From: Trichuris trichiura
Lineage: Eukaryota; Nematoda; Enoplea; Trichinellida; Trichuridae
Assembly: GCA_037903355.1 (NCBI GenBank)
Contig: JBAJFE010000018.1
Coordinates: 1,302,001-1,366,000 of the forward strand
DNA length: 64,000 nucleotides
Direction of reading: 5' to 3'
Positions 10,657 to 20,282 of the stretch are shown one piece after another (the first letter of the stretch is position 1; each line of letters begins with the position of its first letter). The notes below the pieces were generated by a model. It was not told where the DNA came from and searched no databases. It saw only the letters and a program-made list of their open reading frames with translations. Both the position numbers and the translations under genes were made by a program.

Positions 10657-12669
10657 CTATATGTGTCTTATGTAAAGGGCTTCTTTCATTCTTCTTAATC
10701 GTAGGTTCTTTTCATAACATAAGACTTTTGGGTTGAGCGTCTGGTTACATTTTGTGGCATGTTCTGCCACAGCAGAGGCTTGTTTGGCTTTTTCCATGGT
10801 GATTATCGGGTTTAAAATTGGTCTTCCTCTTTGTGTAGTTCCATTGCCACTGCTATTGAGCATGGCCTTCGCATTGTTGTAACTTGCAAGCTTTTTTAAA
10901 TGTTCATTAAATCTATGTTCTAAAGTGTTCCCCGTTTCGCCAATATAAATTCCTGAGCAAGAGCATTCCACTGCGTATACTAATCCTGTCTTCTTGTTTG
11001 TTGGGATTTTTGTTTTGTCCGAGCGAAGAATTGATCTGAGGTTAGGGGAGCTCTTGAAGAAGACTCTGAAACCTAACGTTCTTCCTAGCCGGGTAATTTT
11101 TTCTCCTAAGCTAGCCACATAGGGAATAACTAAGCAAGGCTGGTGCGAAGCGTTTTCTGCACTAGGTTCACGTTTGCGAAGCTTGTAGTTGAATACTTGG
11201 CTAATAAAGGACCTGGGATATCCGTTCTTGTAGAAAATGTTTCGAATGTGGTTGAACTCTGGTTGAAGATATTCAGGACTGCATAATTTGATTGCTCGGT
11301 CAATCATTCCGGAGAGGATACCTCGCATTACTGATCTGGGGTGATGTGATGAAAAGTTGAGGTACTGATCCGTGTGCGTGGGTTTTCTATATACTCTGGT
11401 TTTTAGCCCATCGTTTGTGCGAATAATTAAAGCGTCTAGAAAGGGTAGGGTGTTGTTGTCTTCTTTTTCCATTGTGAAAACAATTTGGTTCGGGCGGATG
11501 TTGTTGAGGAATTGTAAAAATTGCTCTTCCTTTCCAGCTTTAATAATTACGAATATGTCGTCTACGTACCTTTTGAAAAGGCGTGGAGCTATGTGTCTGT
11601 CTACCGTTGCGAACATCTGTCTTTCAAAGCTTTCCATAAATATTTCTGCTAATACTGGAGATAAGGGGCTGCCCATAGGTACTCCGCTAGATTGTTTGTA
11701 GTACTTGTTATCAAAAGTGAAATGATTGCCTTCTTCCATGCAAAAGGAAACCAATTTGACAATGTGAAAGGGATTTAGTTTAGTTCTGGTGGGTAGACTT
11801 GTGTCTGCATTGAGGAGATTGTATAGGATCTCAAGTGTATCTGATATGGGGATGCTCGGGAATAGTTCTTTTACGTCATAACTAACCAGAATCTCATCTG
11901 GTTCTAGGTAGTGACTCCGGATTTCGTTGACAAAAGTTTTGCTATTTTTGATAAAGGACGGCTCTTTGCCAGTAAGCGGTTTGATGATCGTTCCTAAGTA
12001 TCGACTGAGTTCACTTGTGATACTATTAATGGTGGAGACTATTGGTCTCATTGGAATCCCTGGTTTGTGTACTTTTGGGAGACCATAGAGCTCAGGGGGT
12101 CTGAAGTTCGATGCAAACTTAAGATGTGTTATCATTTTGCTGATTTCAGGTTCTTTGGTCTCAGCGGCATATGTGATGAGGAGAGATCGAAGATTTTTCC
12201 GGGAAGCTTCTGTAGGGTCAGTGGGTAAAGGGGCATAATTGTTGGTGCTTAAGATAGCTGTCATTTTTTCCATGTAGGTGTTTCTGTCTAGTAGAACTAT
12301 TTTATTCCCTTTATCGGCTTTAGTGATAATTCTGTTCGGTTGATTTCGAAGCTGATGTAGGCAGTTCATCTCATGTCGACTTAAGTTAGGAGTGGCGTTG
12401 AAGCGGTGATTTATGATTAATGTAGATAAAGTGCTTTTAATCTGTCTGGCTCTTTGTGGGTCTGTCGAGGATAAGCTGTCTTCAATTGAGGTAACGATAT
12501 CGAGAATGGGTGGTCGTTTAGGGGTGGGAACGAAGTTCAGTCCCTTTATTAGTATGGCCTTCTCACTTTTACTTATAGAGGAGGAGCTGAGGTTTACTAT
12601 TGTTGTATTTAGTTCCAACTCAGTGATCTTTTGTAAGCTATTGCTGTAGACATTTAGAGAAGTCACCAT
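10657..12669 (-). CDS. Penelope-type reverse transcriptase with GIY-YIG endonuclease (N-terminally truncated)
   Basis: Uninterrupted 670-codon frame. In order: a KADKGNKIVLLDR finger motif (~118-130), the palm motif with YDVKELFPSI (~265), GVPMGSPLSPVLAEIFM (~333), catalytic RYVDDIF (~366-372), an LPFLDALI segment, then a C-terminal GIY-YIG nuclease starting CSCSGIYIGETGNTLEHRFNEHL near 568-590. The nuclease nicks the target and the RT copies RNA from the nick, as known for Penelope elements. The frame begins right at the inverted-copy junction, so about 170 N-terminal residues seen in the sister element are missing and the ATG at 12669 is probably incidental. Catalytic residues are intact; activity in trans cannot be ruled out. 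Confidence 0.9.
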   Translation of the reverse strand: MVTSLNVYSNSLQKITELELNTTIVNLSSSSISKSEKAILIKGLNFVPTPKRPPILDIVTSIEDSLSSTDPQRARQIKSTLSTLIINHRFNATPNLSRHEMNCLHQLRNQPNRIITKADKGNKIVLLDRNTYMEKMTAILSTNNYAPLPTDPTEASRKNLRSLLITYAAETKEPEISKMITHLKFASNFRPPELYGLPKVHKPGIPMRPIVSTINSITSELSRYLGTIIKPLTGKEPSFIKNSKTFVNEIRSHYLEPDEILVSYDVKELFPSIPISDTLEILYNLLNADTSLPTRTKLNPFHIVKLVSFCMEEGNHFTFDNKYYKQSSGVPMGSPLSPVLAEIFMESFERQMFATVDRHIAPRLFKRYVDDIFVIIKAGKEEQFLQFLNNIRPNQIVFTMEKEDNNTLPFLDALIIRTNDGLKTRVYRKPTHTDQYLNFSSHHPRSVMRGILSGMIDRAIKLCSPEYLQPEFNHIRNIFYKNGYPRSFISQVFNYKLRKREPSAENASHQPCLVIPYVASLGEKITRLGRTLGFRVFFKSSPNLRSILRSDKTKIPTNKKTGLVYAVECSCSGIYIGETGNTLEHRFNEHLKKLASYNNAKAMLNSSGNGTTQRGRPILNPIITMEKAKQASAVAEHATKCNQTLNPKVLCYEKNLRLRRMKEALYIRHI

Positions 12670-13435
12670 GCAGTCCTGAATACCTTCAACCAGAGTTCAA
12701 CCACATTCGAAACATTTTCTACAAGAACGGATATCCCAGGTCCTTTATTAGCCAAGTGCTCAACTACAAGCTTTGCAAACGTGAATCTAGTGCAGAAAAC
12801 GCTTCGCACCAGCCTTGCTTAGTTATTCCCTATGTGGCTGGCTTAGGAGAAAAAATTACCCGGCTAGGAAGAACGTTAGGTTTCAGAGTCTTCTTCAAGA
12901 GCTCCCCTAACCTCAGATCAATTCTTCGCTCAGACAAAACAAAAATCCCAACAAACAAGAAGACAGGATTAGGTATACGCAGTCGAATGCTCTTGCTCAG
13001 GAATTTATATTGGCGAAACGGGGAACACTTTAGAACATCGATTTAATGAACACTTTAAAAAAGCTTGCAAGTTACAACAATGCGAAGGCCCTGCTCAATA
13101 GCAGTGGCAATGGAACTACACAAAGAGGAAGACCAATTTTAAACCCGATAATCACCATGGAAAAAGCCAAACAAGCCTCTGCTGTGGCAGAACATGCCAC
13201 ACAATGTAACCAGACGCTCAACCCAAAAGTCTTATGTTATGAAAAGAACCTACGATTAAGAAGAATCAAAGAAGCCCTTTACATAAGACACAACCTCACA
13301 TATAACCGCGACCAAGGAGCAGATGTAAGTGAAATTTGGACAAATATAGTGACGCGCTACGACTGCTGCTCCATAATTGGACATGATACAAGAACACATG
13401 GAGCAAGTGAAAGAAGAAATAATCACCGCACATGA
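12670..13435 (+). pseudogene. Inverted partial PLE RT/GIY-YIG copy
   Basis: Forward-oriented duplicate of the C-terminal third of the neighbouring PLE protein: NHIRNIFYKNGYPRSFIS through the GIY-YIG domain to ALYIRHN. A frameshift inside the GIY-YIG region near 12972 breaks it into two frames (12756-13046 and 13046-13435). It starts at the CAGTCCTGAATA sequence also found in the main copy, so the head-to-head joint lies at about 12670 with a few bases of microhomology. Not expected to be functional. Confidence 0.88.
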
Positions 13436-13569
13436 AAAAATGCGAAAAAACGGACAAATTACATACCATACAAACAGAAGACCACCAACAGAGAACTTTA
13501 AAACACCCGCTTTAAACCATGAAAACGACAGAAGACTCAAGTCACGCGCACAAGTTACATCCGTAATTC

Positions 13570-13616
13570 ACAACCGCTGAAGACGGGTCTCGGTCGACCC
13601 GAAAGCTCCGGAGTTA
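13570..13616 (+). ncRNA. Hammerhead-ribozyme-like motif, PLE-1 inverted copy
   Basis: CTGAAGA at 13577-13583, stem II GGGTC/GACCC, GAAA at 13601-13604 and GCTCCGGAGT at 13605-13614. It is the mirror copy of the motif at 10335-10380, so the element carries the same motif pointing inward from both ends. The core letters are conserved; stem I is weak. Confidence 0.65.
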
Positions 13617-13672
13617 ATTAGCACACTAAACGGGAATACTTCCGTAATAAAACTTTTACAATATAGTCTGCT

Positions 13673-14018
13673 TTCCCGTAAAGCTACAGAAAGTTTAAAA
13701 GATTAGAAAAATCAAAGTTTGACAGACGGGTGGGAAAATAAAACAGAAAAAATGCCACTGAAATTACGCTGACAGACTGCCGCCGGATAAGTATTACTTA
13801 ACTGCTTATTGCGTGCTACAATAGGCATTACATCTTAGCTTTAAGCCCATTTCTCGTCAAGGTTTCAAACTTTCCATTTTTGCACTCAAGAACGTAAGGC
13901 TTTGAGTAAATTACTGCAGGGAGTTTCAGGTTCCTGTGATTCAAATTTAAGCATTACAAGTGCTCATTCGGAATGAGATTAAATATTGGCCGCGTCATTT
14001 TTTGCAGGAAGTTTCATA
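13673..14018. other. Spacer and 5' leader of CNOT9-like copy 2
   Basis: About 345 bases between PLE-1 and the next start codon. A TTTTTTGCAG splice acceptor at about 13998-14007 precedes the ATG by 11 bases, suggesting a 5' UTR intron or a spliced-leader acceptor. No other feature seen. Confidence 0.45.
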
Positions 14019-15290
14019 ATGGAAAATCATCAAGGATACGCGACACGTTGGCAAAATAATTGGGCATGCGGGATAACTTGGCAAGATTTACAAAGTAATG
14101 GAACAAGTTGGCAAAATCAGTACGGTTACATGGCAGGTCGGCAGAACTTGCGAAGTTACGCGAGGAGCTGGCACAACCAGAACATTTACGCAACGTGGTG
14201 GCAAAAGCAAAACAACTACGCTGCATTTTGGCAACATCCGAACGGCTACCAAACATATTGGCAAAATCCAACCAACTACGCGAGAAATTGGCAAAATGAC
14301 CACACTTGTGAGACAGGCTTGAAAGAGCGGCGCAAGTATGAAACCAGCTGGAACGACCAGCGAGAGTACGCGATAATGCCAACTGAACCTGAAGCCTTTC
14401 ATGTCTCAGATCGTACTTCAACAGCGCTGATCAAATCATTGCTAAATCCCGAAACGAAAAATGACAGCTTATGGAAATTGGCTGGATGGCAAAAAAACAT
14501 TCCAGATTTGCCTTTAAAGCTGTGGTATACACCTCACGTGGTCACTTCTCTACTAATTGAAATTTGTAGTCATTACGAGGATGTGCAGAACAGGCGGTTG
14601 ACCAAGTCGCAATCAAAAATGCTTTGCTATATCATCGAACTGATCAATTGCATAGCTGGTCACCCAGTGACCCGAATGCTCTGCCTGCAAATAAATTTGC
14701 CAGACTACTTGCTACCATTCTTGTCGTTTGTACCCAATGATAAGATCTACGAAAAGCCATGCGCATTATGCCTTAATGTATTAAGCACAATGCTACGAGC
14801 CAATGAACAAGAGACCGTCGACTACGTTTTGAAAATGGACTGCGTCAACATCTGCCTGCATACAATGCATTATGGTTCGGTTTATTTAAAGACAGCCGGT
14901 GTTTACACGATGCTGAAATTTTTGGCAACCGACTTAGGCTTTGCCTACGTAGTCAAAGACGTATCCCAGACTTCAAAAATCATTCAAGCTTTGGGTCAGT
15001 AAGCAGTTGCGTACTGTAAAGCCAACTTACTTACTGTTGTTTCAGGAAAGGTCGTGCAAACAATCCAGAAAGAGCCTTTGCCGATGTTATTAAAATTTAC
15101 GCTGCGTTGCTACAGACGACTGTCCACGGAGAAAACAATTCGAGATAGGTTACGCAAATGTCTGCCCCAACAGCTGAGAGACAATAGTTTGAAGCACTGT
15201 TTCGGCAAGGACAGAAGGATTCGATCTTGGACAGAAACTTTACTTGCTGAAATCTTTTCCAGCGAAGCTACGAAAGCGAACGAAAAATAA
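14019..15290 (+). CDS. CNOT9/RCD1 paralog, copy 2, with Trp-rich repeat N-terminus
   Basis: Exons 14019-14994 and 15046-15290 with a 51-nt phase-1 intron; 406 residues against ~300 for CNOT9. Residues ~1-115 are a run of degenerate decapeptides of the form xxYAxxWQxx. The rest follows the CNOT9 armadillo fold: LWYTPHVVTSLLIEICSHYE, CYIIELINCIAGHPVTRMLC, the LPDYLLPFLSFV helix, ALGKVVQTIQKEPLPMLLKF across the splice, CYRRLSTEKTIRDRLRKCLP and a final helix with LLAEIF. It is closer to animal CNOT9 than copy 1 but still divergent. Likely a CCR4-NOT-associated or neofunctionalised paralog. The repeat block could add a low-complexity or aromatic interaction surface; that is inference. The ATG follows a splice acceptor directly, which supports this start. 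Confidence 0.8.
14030..14380 (+). repeat. 30-bp minisatellite encoding Trp/Tyr decapeptides
   Basis: About eleven degenerate 30-bp units in frame with the CNOT9-like protein. Each unit centres on TGGCAAAA/TGGCAGAA-like bases encoding WQN or WQK, with a Tyr-Ala pair five codons earlier. Because the unit is a multiple of three, several other frames on both strands also stay open here; they are shadows of the repeat and not genes. Confidence 0.8.
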
Positions 15291-16403
15291 ATTTGAACCG
15301 TTGCTAAGGTTCCAACTGCCAACACGTTTCGACAACAAACCGAAAAATGGCATTTTGTTCAGCCGCATTTCGCCTTTGCCCATAAAAGGTAATACCTCTG
15401 TTCTCTGAAAAGCAGCGCCTAACAATTTCCTCTGTTCACATGCTCAAGATGATCAATTAATTTTCGCAGCAACTGCGATGCTATACGATGCACATTAGTT
15501 TTGTTTTTTACACAGAAAGTATTGTAAACTCTTCCTGAACCGCAAGTCGCTTAAAAATTAGCAAAACCAAGAAAAATATTGCTAGCGCAATTTGACTGCA
15601 AGAACCGAAAGATAAACAAGTTGACTGATTTGAAATTTTGAATTAGCTTTTTGTGTCAATAAATGACAGTTAGGTTGTAGCCTCGCAGCCTTCATCTTAC
15701 CCAGCCCAGCCAAAAAATATATATCAAATAATAAGATGAGCTAAGAATCATCAGCAAAACTAAATGTTACATTCTTTTCTGAAAGTATATGTGCCTTTCC
15801 TTATCCCGCTCTTCGCTTATTCCTAATTCTTTTAATTACTTATTCCATTTCTCACTTTTCATTTATCGTATTTAACCGACAGAAAACTACATCAGACCAA
15901 TGACAGCCTTTGTCATTACTGGCCATTTTTAGCACGCTGACGATGGAATTTCACGAACCACGAAAAACCACTTTGATTTTGGCTTTCTCAGAAAAAAGCA
16001 AATATGACTTAATTTTACTACAAAAAACAAACAACTCTTATTCATCTATCTTAAATCCAAAGCCTAACACTTATTCTTACGCTAGCTTTTGGGTTTAGGC
16101 TTAGGCCTAAACCCAAAAGCTTTCTTTTCTATTCGATAGTTCCACACTCGGGCTTAAGCTAAGCCCGAATGTGAAACTATCGAATAGAAAGGCAGACAAA
16201 ATAGAATACGTCAATGACTTTTCCTTCCCTTGAAAACGAAACTCTTACTAACAAGCTCGCGCAAATGCCTAATGCAGTTACGGAAATTCGGTCAGCGGAA
16301 ATTCTTATCTCGCGAAGCTTTCGGAAAGCCGTTGTTCCCGTCTTTAGCGCAAGATTAGCGATATCAAGAAAGTGTTTTATTTGAAATTTTGAATTAGCAT
16401 ACT
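15291..16403. other. Intergenic region with paired hairpins
   Basis: No gene seen. The phrase TTTGAAATTTTGAATTAGC occurs twice (about 15629 and 16381); its second copy overlaps the target site of PLE-2. Two adjacent hairpins lie at 16084-16190. Confidence 0.5.
16084..16190. repeat. Two adjacent hairpins, first built on TTAGGC
   Basis: Hairpin A: 17-bp arms AGCTTTTGGGTTTAGGC (16084-16100) and its exact complement (16105-16121), with TTAGGC units at the apex. Hairpin B: 31-bp arms 16126-16156 and 16160-16190 with one to two mismatches and a 3-nt loop. The arms start TTTCTATTCGATAGTT. Confidence 0.8.
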
Positions 16404-16539
16404 TGGTTGTAAAGTCTTCTACGGCTTTTCCCGTTTTTTCGTTGTGCTGTTATCTGTAATTAAACTAAAACAACTGCTCTACCAACGGATGGATGAGCTG
16501 TTATTAAAAAAATGTACAGATATCAACGCACTCAACTAT

Positions 16540-16590
16540 TTAATGTTCAAAGCTTTCGGAACGCTCTAGTTCCGTCGTCAGTGAGGTGGT
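16540..16590 (-). ncRNA. Hammerhead-like motif, PLE-2 left repeat
   Basis: Reverse strand: CTGACGA (16575-16581), stem II GGAAC/GTTCC, GAAA (16554-16557), then GCTTTGAAC. CTCA before the core could pair with TGAG after the presumed cleavage region, giving a stem I, but the expected NUH cleavage triplet is not canonical. Core conserved; activity doubtful. Confidence 0.55.
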
Positions 16591-16656
16591 GGAGGAGGTG
16601 TTATTCTCTGAATGGTATTATATAAGCTCACGTAACAATAGGAATGGGGGTCGAGG

Positions 16657-19271
16657 TCAGCGCGGCAGAGAGCAACACTTGGTTATACTAATCAGTGGGT
16701 CCCAAGCCGAGCTAACCTCTTGTCCTTTGTCACGGTTGATCGTATGGTTATGGCGGATGTAAAGAGCCTCCTTAACCCGGCGGCGATGGAAGTGGCTCTC
16801 GCGACAAATAATCCTGGGTTGTAGGTAGAGCGAGCATTTAGAGGAATGCTCGACGACCGCCGACGCTTTGATCATCTCTTCTATGATCTTCTCCGGTTTG
16901 AGCTTCTGTGGTCGGCCTCGTCGCGGATTATTTGTCCTTTATCCGTCGGGTTGGTCATTCTTCGCATCGCCTCTTTGTATCGGCCGACGTTGGTCATGTG
17001 CTGGCCGTACCTGTGAAGTAAAGTGTTGCCCGTTTCTCCTATGTAGGAGGCGTTGCAACCGCATCGTAACTCGTAGACGACGGCCGGTCTCCTGTCAAAG
17101 GGAACTATGATCTTATCACTCCTCACCATTGAACGCAAACTGTTAGATGTCTTAAATCGAACCTTGAAGTCCATGGAACGGCTCAGTCGTAGGATTCGTT
17201 CCCTGATGCCGTTGTAATAGGGGATAAACAAAATGGGGCGACTATTCGTGATTGCAGTGTTATCATTAGTAGGGTTAATATTATCAATAGTATTAGTGTC
17301 GTTGGGTGAGGATGTAGCGTTCAGGGGCTGTCTGCATTCGGCGATGATATGTCTAACCAAAGAATGAGGGTACCCGTTGTCTGTAAATGTATGAAGGATG
17401 TGTTTTAATTCTCCCGGAAGAAATGCGGGGTGACAGACAGCCAGGGCCCTGTCAACCATCCCTTTTACAATACCCCGTTTGACTGACAGAGGGTGGTGTG
17501 AAGTGAAATGCAGATATCTGTCAGAATGGGTCGGTTTTCTATAAACGGAGGTCCTTATTTCGTTGCCCTGTTTTATCACCAATACGTCTAGGACGGGAAG
17601 TTTATTATCTACTTCTGTTTTCATAGTTAAACGTATGCTTTTGGGGAAGATGCTGTTTAAGTGGTTTAGAAACGCCCCCTCCTTGCCCTTGGTGGTGATA
17701 GCGAAAATGTCATCTACGTAGCGTTTGAAGAAGATGGGCGCTACGTCCGGGTTTACGCTAGCGAAGACCTTTTCCTCGAAGTGTTCCATGAAGATCTCCG
17801 CTAGAACCGGCGATAGTGGACTGCCCATGGGAGCACCATCTGTTTGTGAGAAGAACCTGTCCTGGAACCTGAAGTAGTTCCCTTGTTTCATGCAGAAGGA
17901 AATCGGTTTCGTTATGTGAAAAAGGTTCAGTTTCATTTTTAAAAGTCCCGTGGTGTCCCTTTTGAAAAGGTTTTCTAATAGGTTAAGCGTATAGTCTATG
18001 GGGATGCTAGTGAACAAATCTTTGACGTCATAACTAACCATGACGTTGTTCGGTGTTAATTGGAGTGGTTTTAACGCCATGCAGAAGTCTTTACAGTTTA
18101 AGACATGAGAATCAAGTTTACCCGTTAGCGGTTTTAGGATGTCCTTCAGATAGGTGCACAGCCTGGATGTTACGCTGTTGACGCTTGATACGACTGGTCT
18201 TACGGGGATTCCCGGCTAATGAATTTTGGGGAGTCCGTAAAGTTCAGGACATTTCGCGTTGTTTAAGAAGTAGATGTAGTTACTGATGTGCGAAAGCTGG
18301 TGGTCCTGTTTTTCACTTGCGAACGCATCCAGTAAAGCCCTCAGTTCCACCCGCGCCTGAGGAGTTGGGTCTTCCGGGATAGGGCGGTATATGGCATTAT
18401 TTAACAGACTGTTGATTTTCTGTTTGTAATCACTACGGTTAAGGAGAACCACTACGTTACCTTTGTCCGCCTTAGTAATTATTATGTCTTCGCGCGACTT
18501 TAGTTGCTTTATAACCCGCTGCTCCTCGTGGGATACGTTAGGTGTTGATGATGGGCGACTCTGCAATAGGATGTTTGATATTGATGCTCTGACCTGTGTA
18601 GCCTTTACAGATTTAGTGTGAGAGAGCCCGCTCTCCACCGAGGAGATGATGTCCATAACGGGAATATTCTTAGGGGTGGGAACGAAGTTTAAACCCTTGG
18701 CGAGAACCCCTTTCTCGATCTCATTCAAGTTGGCAGAACTGAGATTGACCACCACTTTGTCAATGCTTTGTATGCTAGGGTTCTTGGTGCGTTTGTTTGA
18801 TCTTGTAAATTCCCAAGACCGCGAACCGTATAAAGCGTTGAGTTTTTTATTTAAGATCTGGATCTGTTGTAGTTTTGTTAATGCGCAGCTGTTTTTAATA
18901 TGTGCATGCAACTGAGACAAGAAATTGAAATTAATTGAACGTGAAAGAAATTGTGTGTAATGGTTGCATGCATTTTTAAGTAGGGCAGAAGATTTTCTGT
19001 GATCACGAATAGTACCTTTTAGGAGGGAGACCCCGGTCGATTGTAACAGTTTTGACGTTCTTGTATTTCGGGCATGGTTCCATTTTATTTGGAAACATTT
19101 TGGTAGGAGACCTGCATCGCGGCATTTTAGTAGGTATGTCCACTTACCCATCGTTAATGTCGATTTCATTGATGATCTTTCAAGTTGTTTGGCTGCGTCA
19201 AGGCAAAGTGCGCCGTGGGCACTGAGGATGTTCTTGAAAACTGGGTGTTTTGTAACGGGCTGTATTTTCAT
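16657..19271 (-). pseudogene. PLE-2 reverse transcriptase/GIY-YIG, stop and frameshift
   Basis: Starts MKIQPVTKHPVF at 19271 and keeps the N-terminal region missing in PLE-1. A TAG at 18216-18218 replaces the Lys codon of the conserved PKxHKPGIP segment, and the frame continues without shift to the palm (YDVKDLFTSIPI), GAPMGSPLSPVLAEIFMEHF, RYVDDIFAI and the GIY-YIG domain (CNASYIGETGNTLLHRYGQH). Near 16920 a one-base shift breaks the RGRP segment; the C-terminal piece resumes at 16657-16875 with KEALYIRHNH. Two lesions make this copy non-autonomous. Confidence 0.9.
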
Positions 19272-19409
19272 GGTTGTAAGGTCTTCTACGGCTTTTCCCG
19301 TTTTTCGTTGTGCTGTTATCTGTAATTAAACTAAAACAACTGCTCTACCAACGGATGGATTAGCCGTTATTAAGAAAATGTACAGGTATCAACGCACTCA
19401 ACTTTTTTA

Positions 19410-19455
19410 ATGTTCAAAGCTTTCGGAACGCTCTAGTTCCGTCGTCAGTGAGGTG
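19410..19455 (-). ncRNA. Hammerhead-like motif, PLE-2 right repeat
   Basis: Same arrangement as the left repeat: CTGACGA at 19442-19448 and GAAA at 19421-19424 on the reverse strand with an identical stem II. Present in both direct repeats, as expected of a terminal-repeat ribozyme. Confidence 0.55.
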
Positions 19456-19678
19456 GTGGAGGAGGTGTTATTCTCCGATCGGTGTTATATAGGCTCACGT
19501 TCCGTAAAAGTTGAGTGCGTTGATATCTGTACATTTTCTTAATAACGGCTCATCCATCCGTTGGTAGAGCAGTTGTTTTAGTTTAATTACAGATAACAGC
19601 ACAACGAAAAACGGGAAAAGCCGTAGAAGACCTTACAACCATGAAAATACAGCCCGTTACAAAACACCCAGTTTTCAA

Positions 19679-20282
19679 GAATTAACATACTGTAGCAAGT
19701 ATTGGCGATTAGGTTGTGGCTTTGAAGACGTCATCTTACTGACGAGAAATCTGGCATAGAAGTAACGCCTTGACGAAATAAAGACAATATTTTTAAAAAA
19801 AGAAGTTCGGGCTGCACCTTTTTGATACGCGTCACCTACTCTGCTGGAGAAACTGAGTTCCAACGCTACTCTTGCGCTGAAGATGGGAACAGAGGCTTCC
19901 CCAGAGCTTCGCGCCATAAAATTTTTTGCGGGTCGAATTTCCGTAATTACTTTTTCCGAACGACTTTCCCTACCTAAGCTAAAAAGAAAAACCGCTAGAT
20001 TCTAGGAGAAACTATGACGACCACTCTTCCCGCGCCGTATCTAATGGGGGGAGGGACTAAGCGGAAAGGTGCTTATTGTGCAGTACGCTTTATTGTGCAG
20101 ATGGATTTAAGCATGCAAAGCAGAAGAGATTTAATCGCCGAGTATTTTAAGAGCCAGTGCTTCTTTCTGGGAAAGGGTCATAGGCCGAAGCGGTTCACCC
20201 TCATCGTCCGCTTCTCTCTTACGCTTCCTTAATGGAAAAGCATGTCGTTTTCAAAATGACGAAAGCGGCAACATTATTTTGC
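19679..20282. other. Intergenic spacer before DDX10
   Basis: About 600 bases with short frames on both strands and no recognisable domain. Contains the right target duplication of PLE-2 at its left edge and probably the 3' UTR of the reverse-strand helicase. Confidence 0.45.

Larger units (their letters stand above)
10251..13659 (-). mobile_element. Penelope-like retroelement PLE-1 with inverted partial copy
   Basis: Bounded by the 13-bp direct repeat AATATAGTCTGCT (10238-10250 and 13660-13672). A reverse-oriented copy carries the RT frame (10657-12669). At about 12670 it abuts, head-to-head, a forward-oriented partial copy of the same element (12670-13659). Both outer ends carry the same terminal repeat in opposite orientation, including a hammerhead-like motif. 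Inverted partial second copies and variable target duplications are typical Penelope structures, from knowledge of the family. The main copy lacks the N-terminal ~170 codons present in PLE-2, so the junction truncates it. Confidence 0.9.
16404..19678 (-). mobile_element. Penelope-like retroelement PLE-2 (degenerate)
   Basis: Flanked by GAATTAGCATACT (16391-16403) and GAATTAACATACT (19679-19691), a 13-bp target duplication with one mismatch. Direct terminal repeats of ~230 bp lie at about 16405-16640 and 19272-19505, sharing GTCTTCTACGGCTTTTCCCG. Next to the right repeat, 19507-19678 is an inverted copy of the element's 5' end, including the first codons of the RT (MKIQPVTKHPVFKN). This is the same architecture as PLE-1 but from a different subfamily. 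Confidence 0.9.

Noticed and set aside
14014..14421. Long reverse-strand frames (135 and 104 codons) opposite CNOT9-like copy 2
   Set aside because: They lie over the 30-bp minisatellite, whose three-base periodicity keeps several frames open; no domain and no independent signals.
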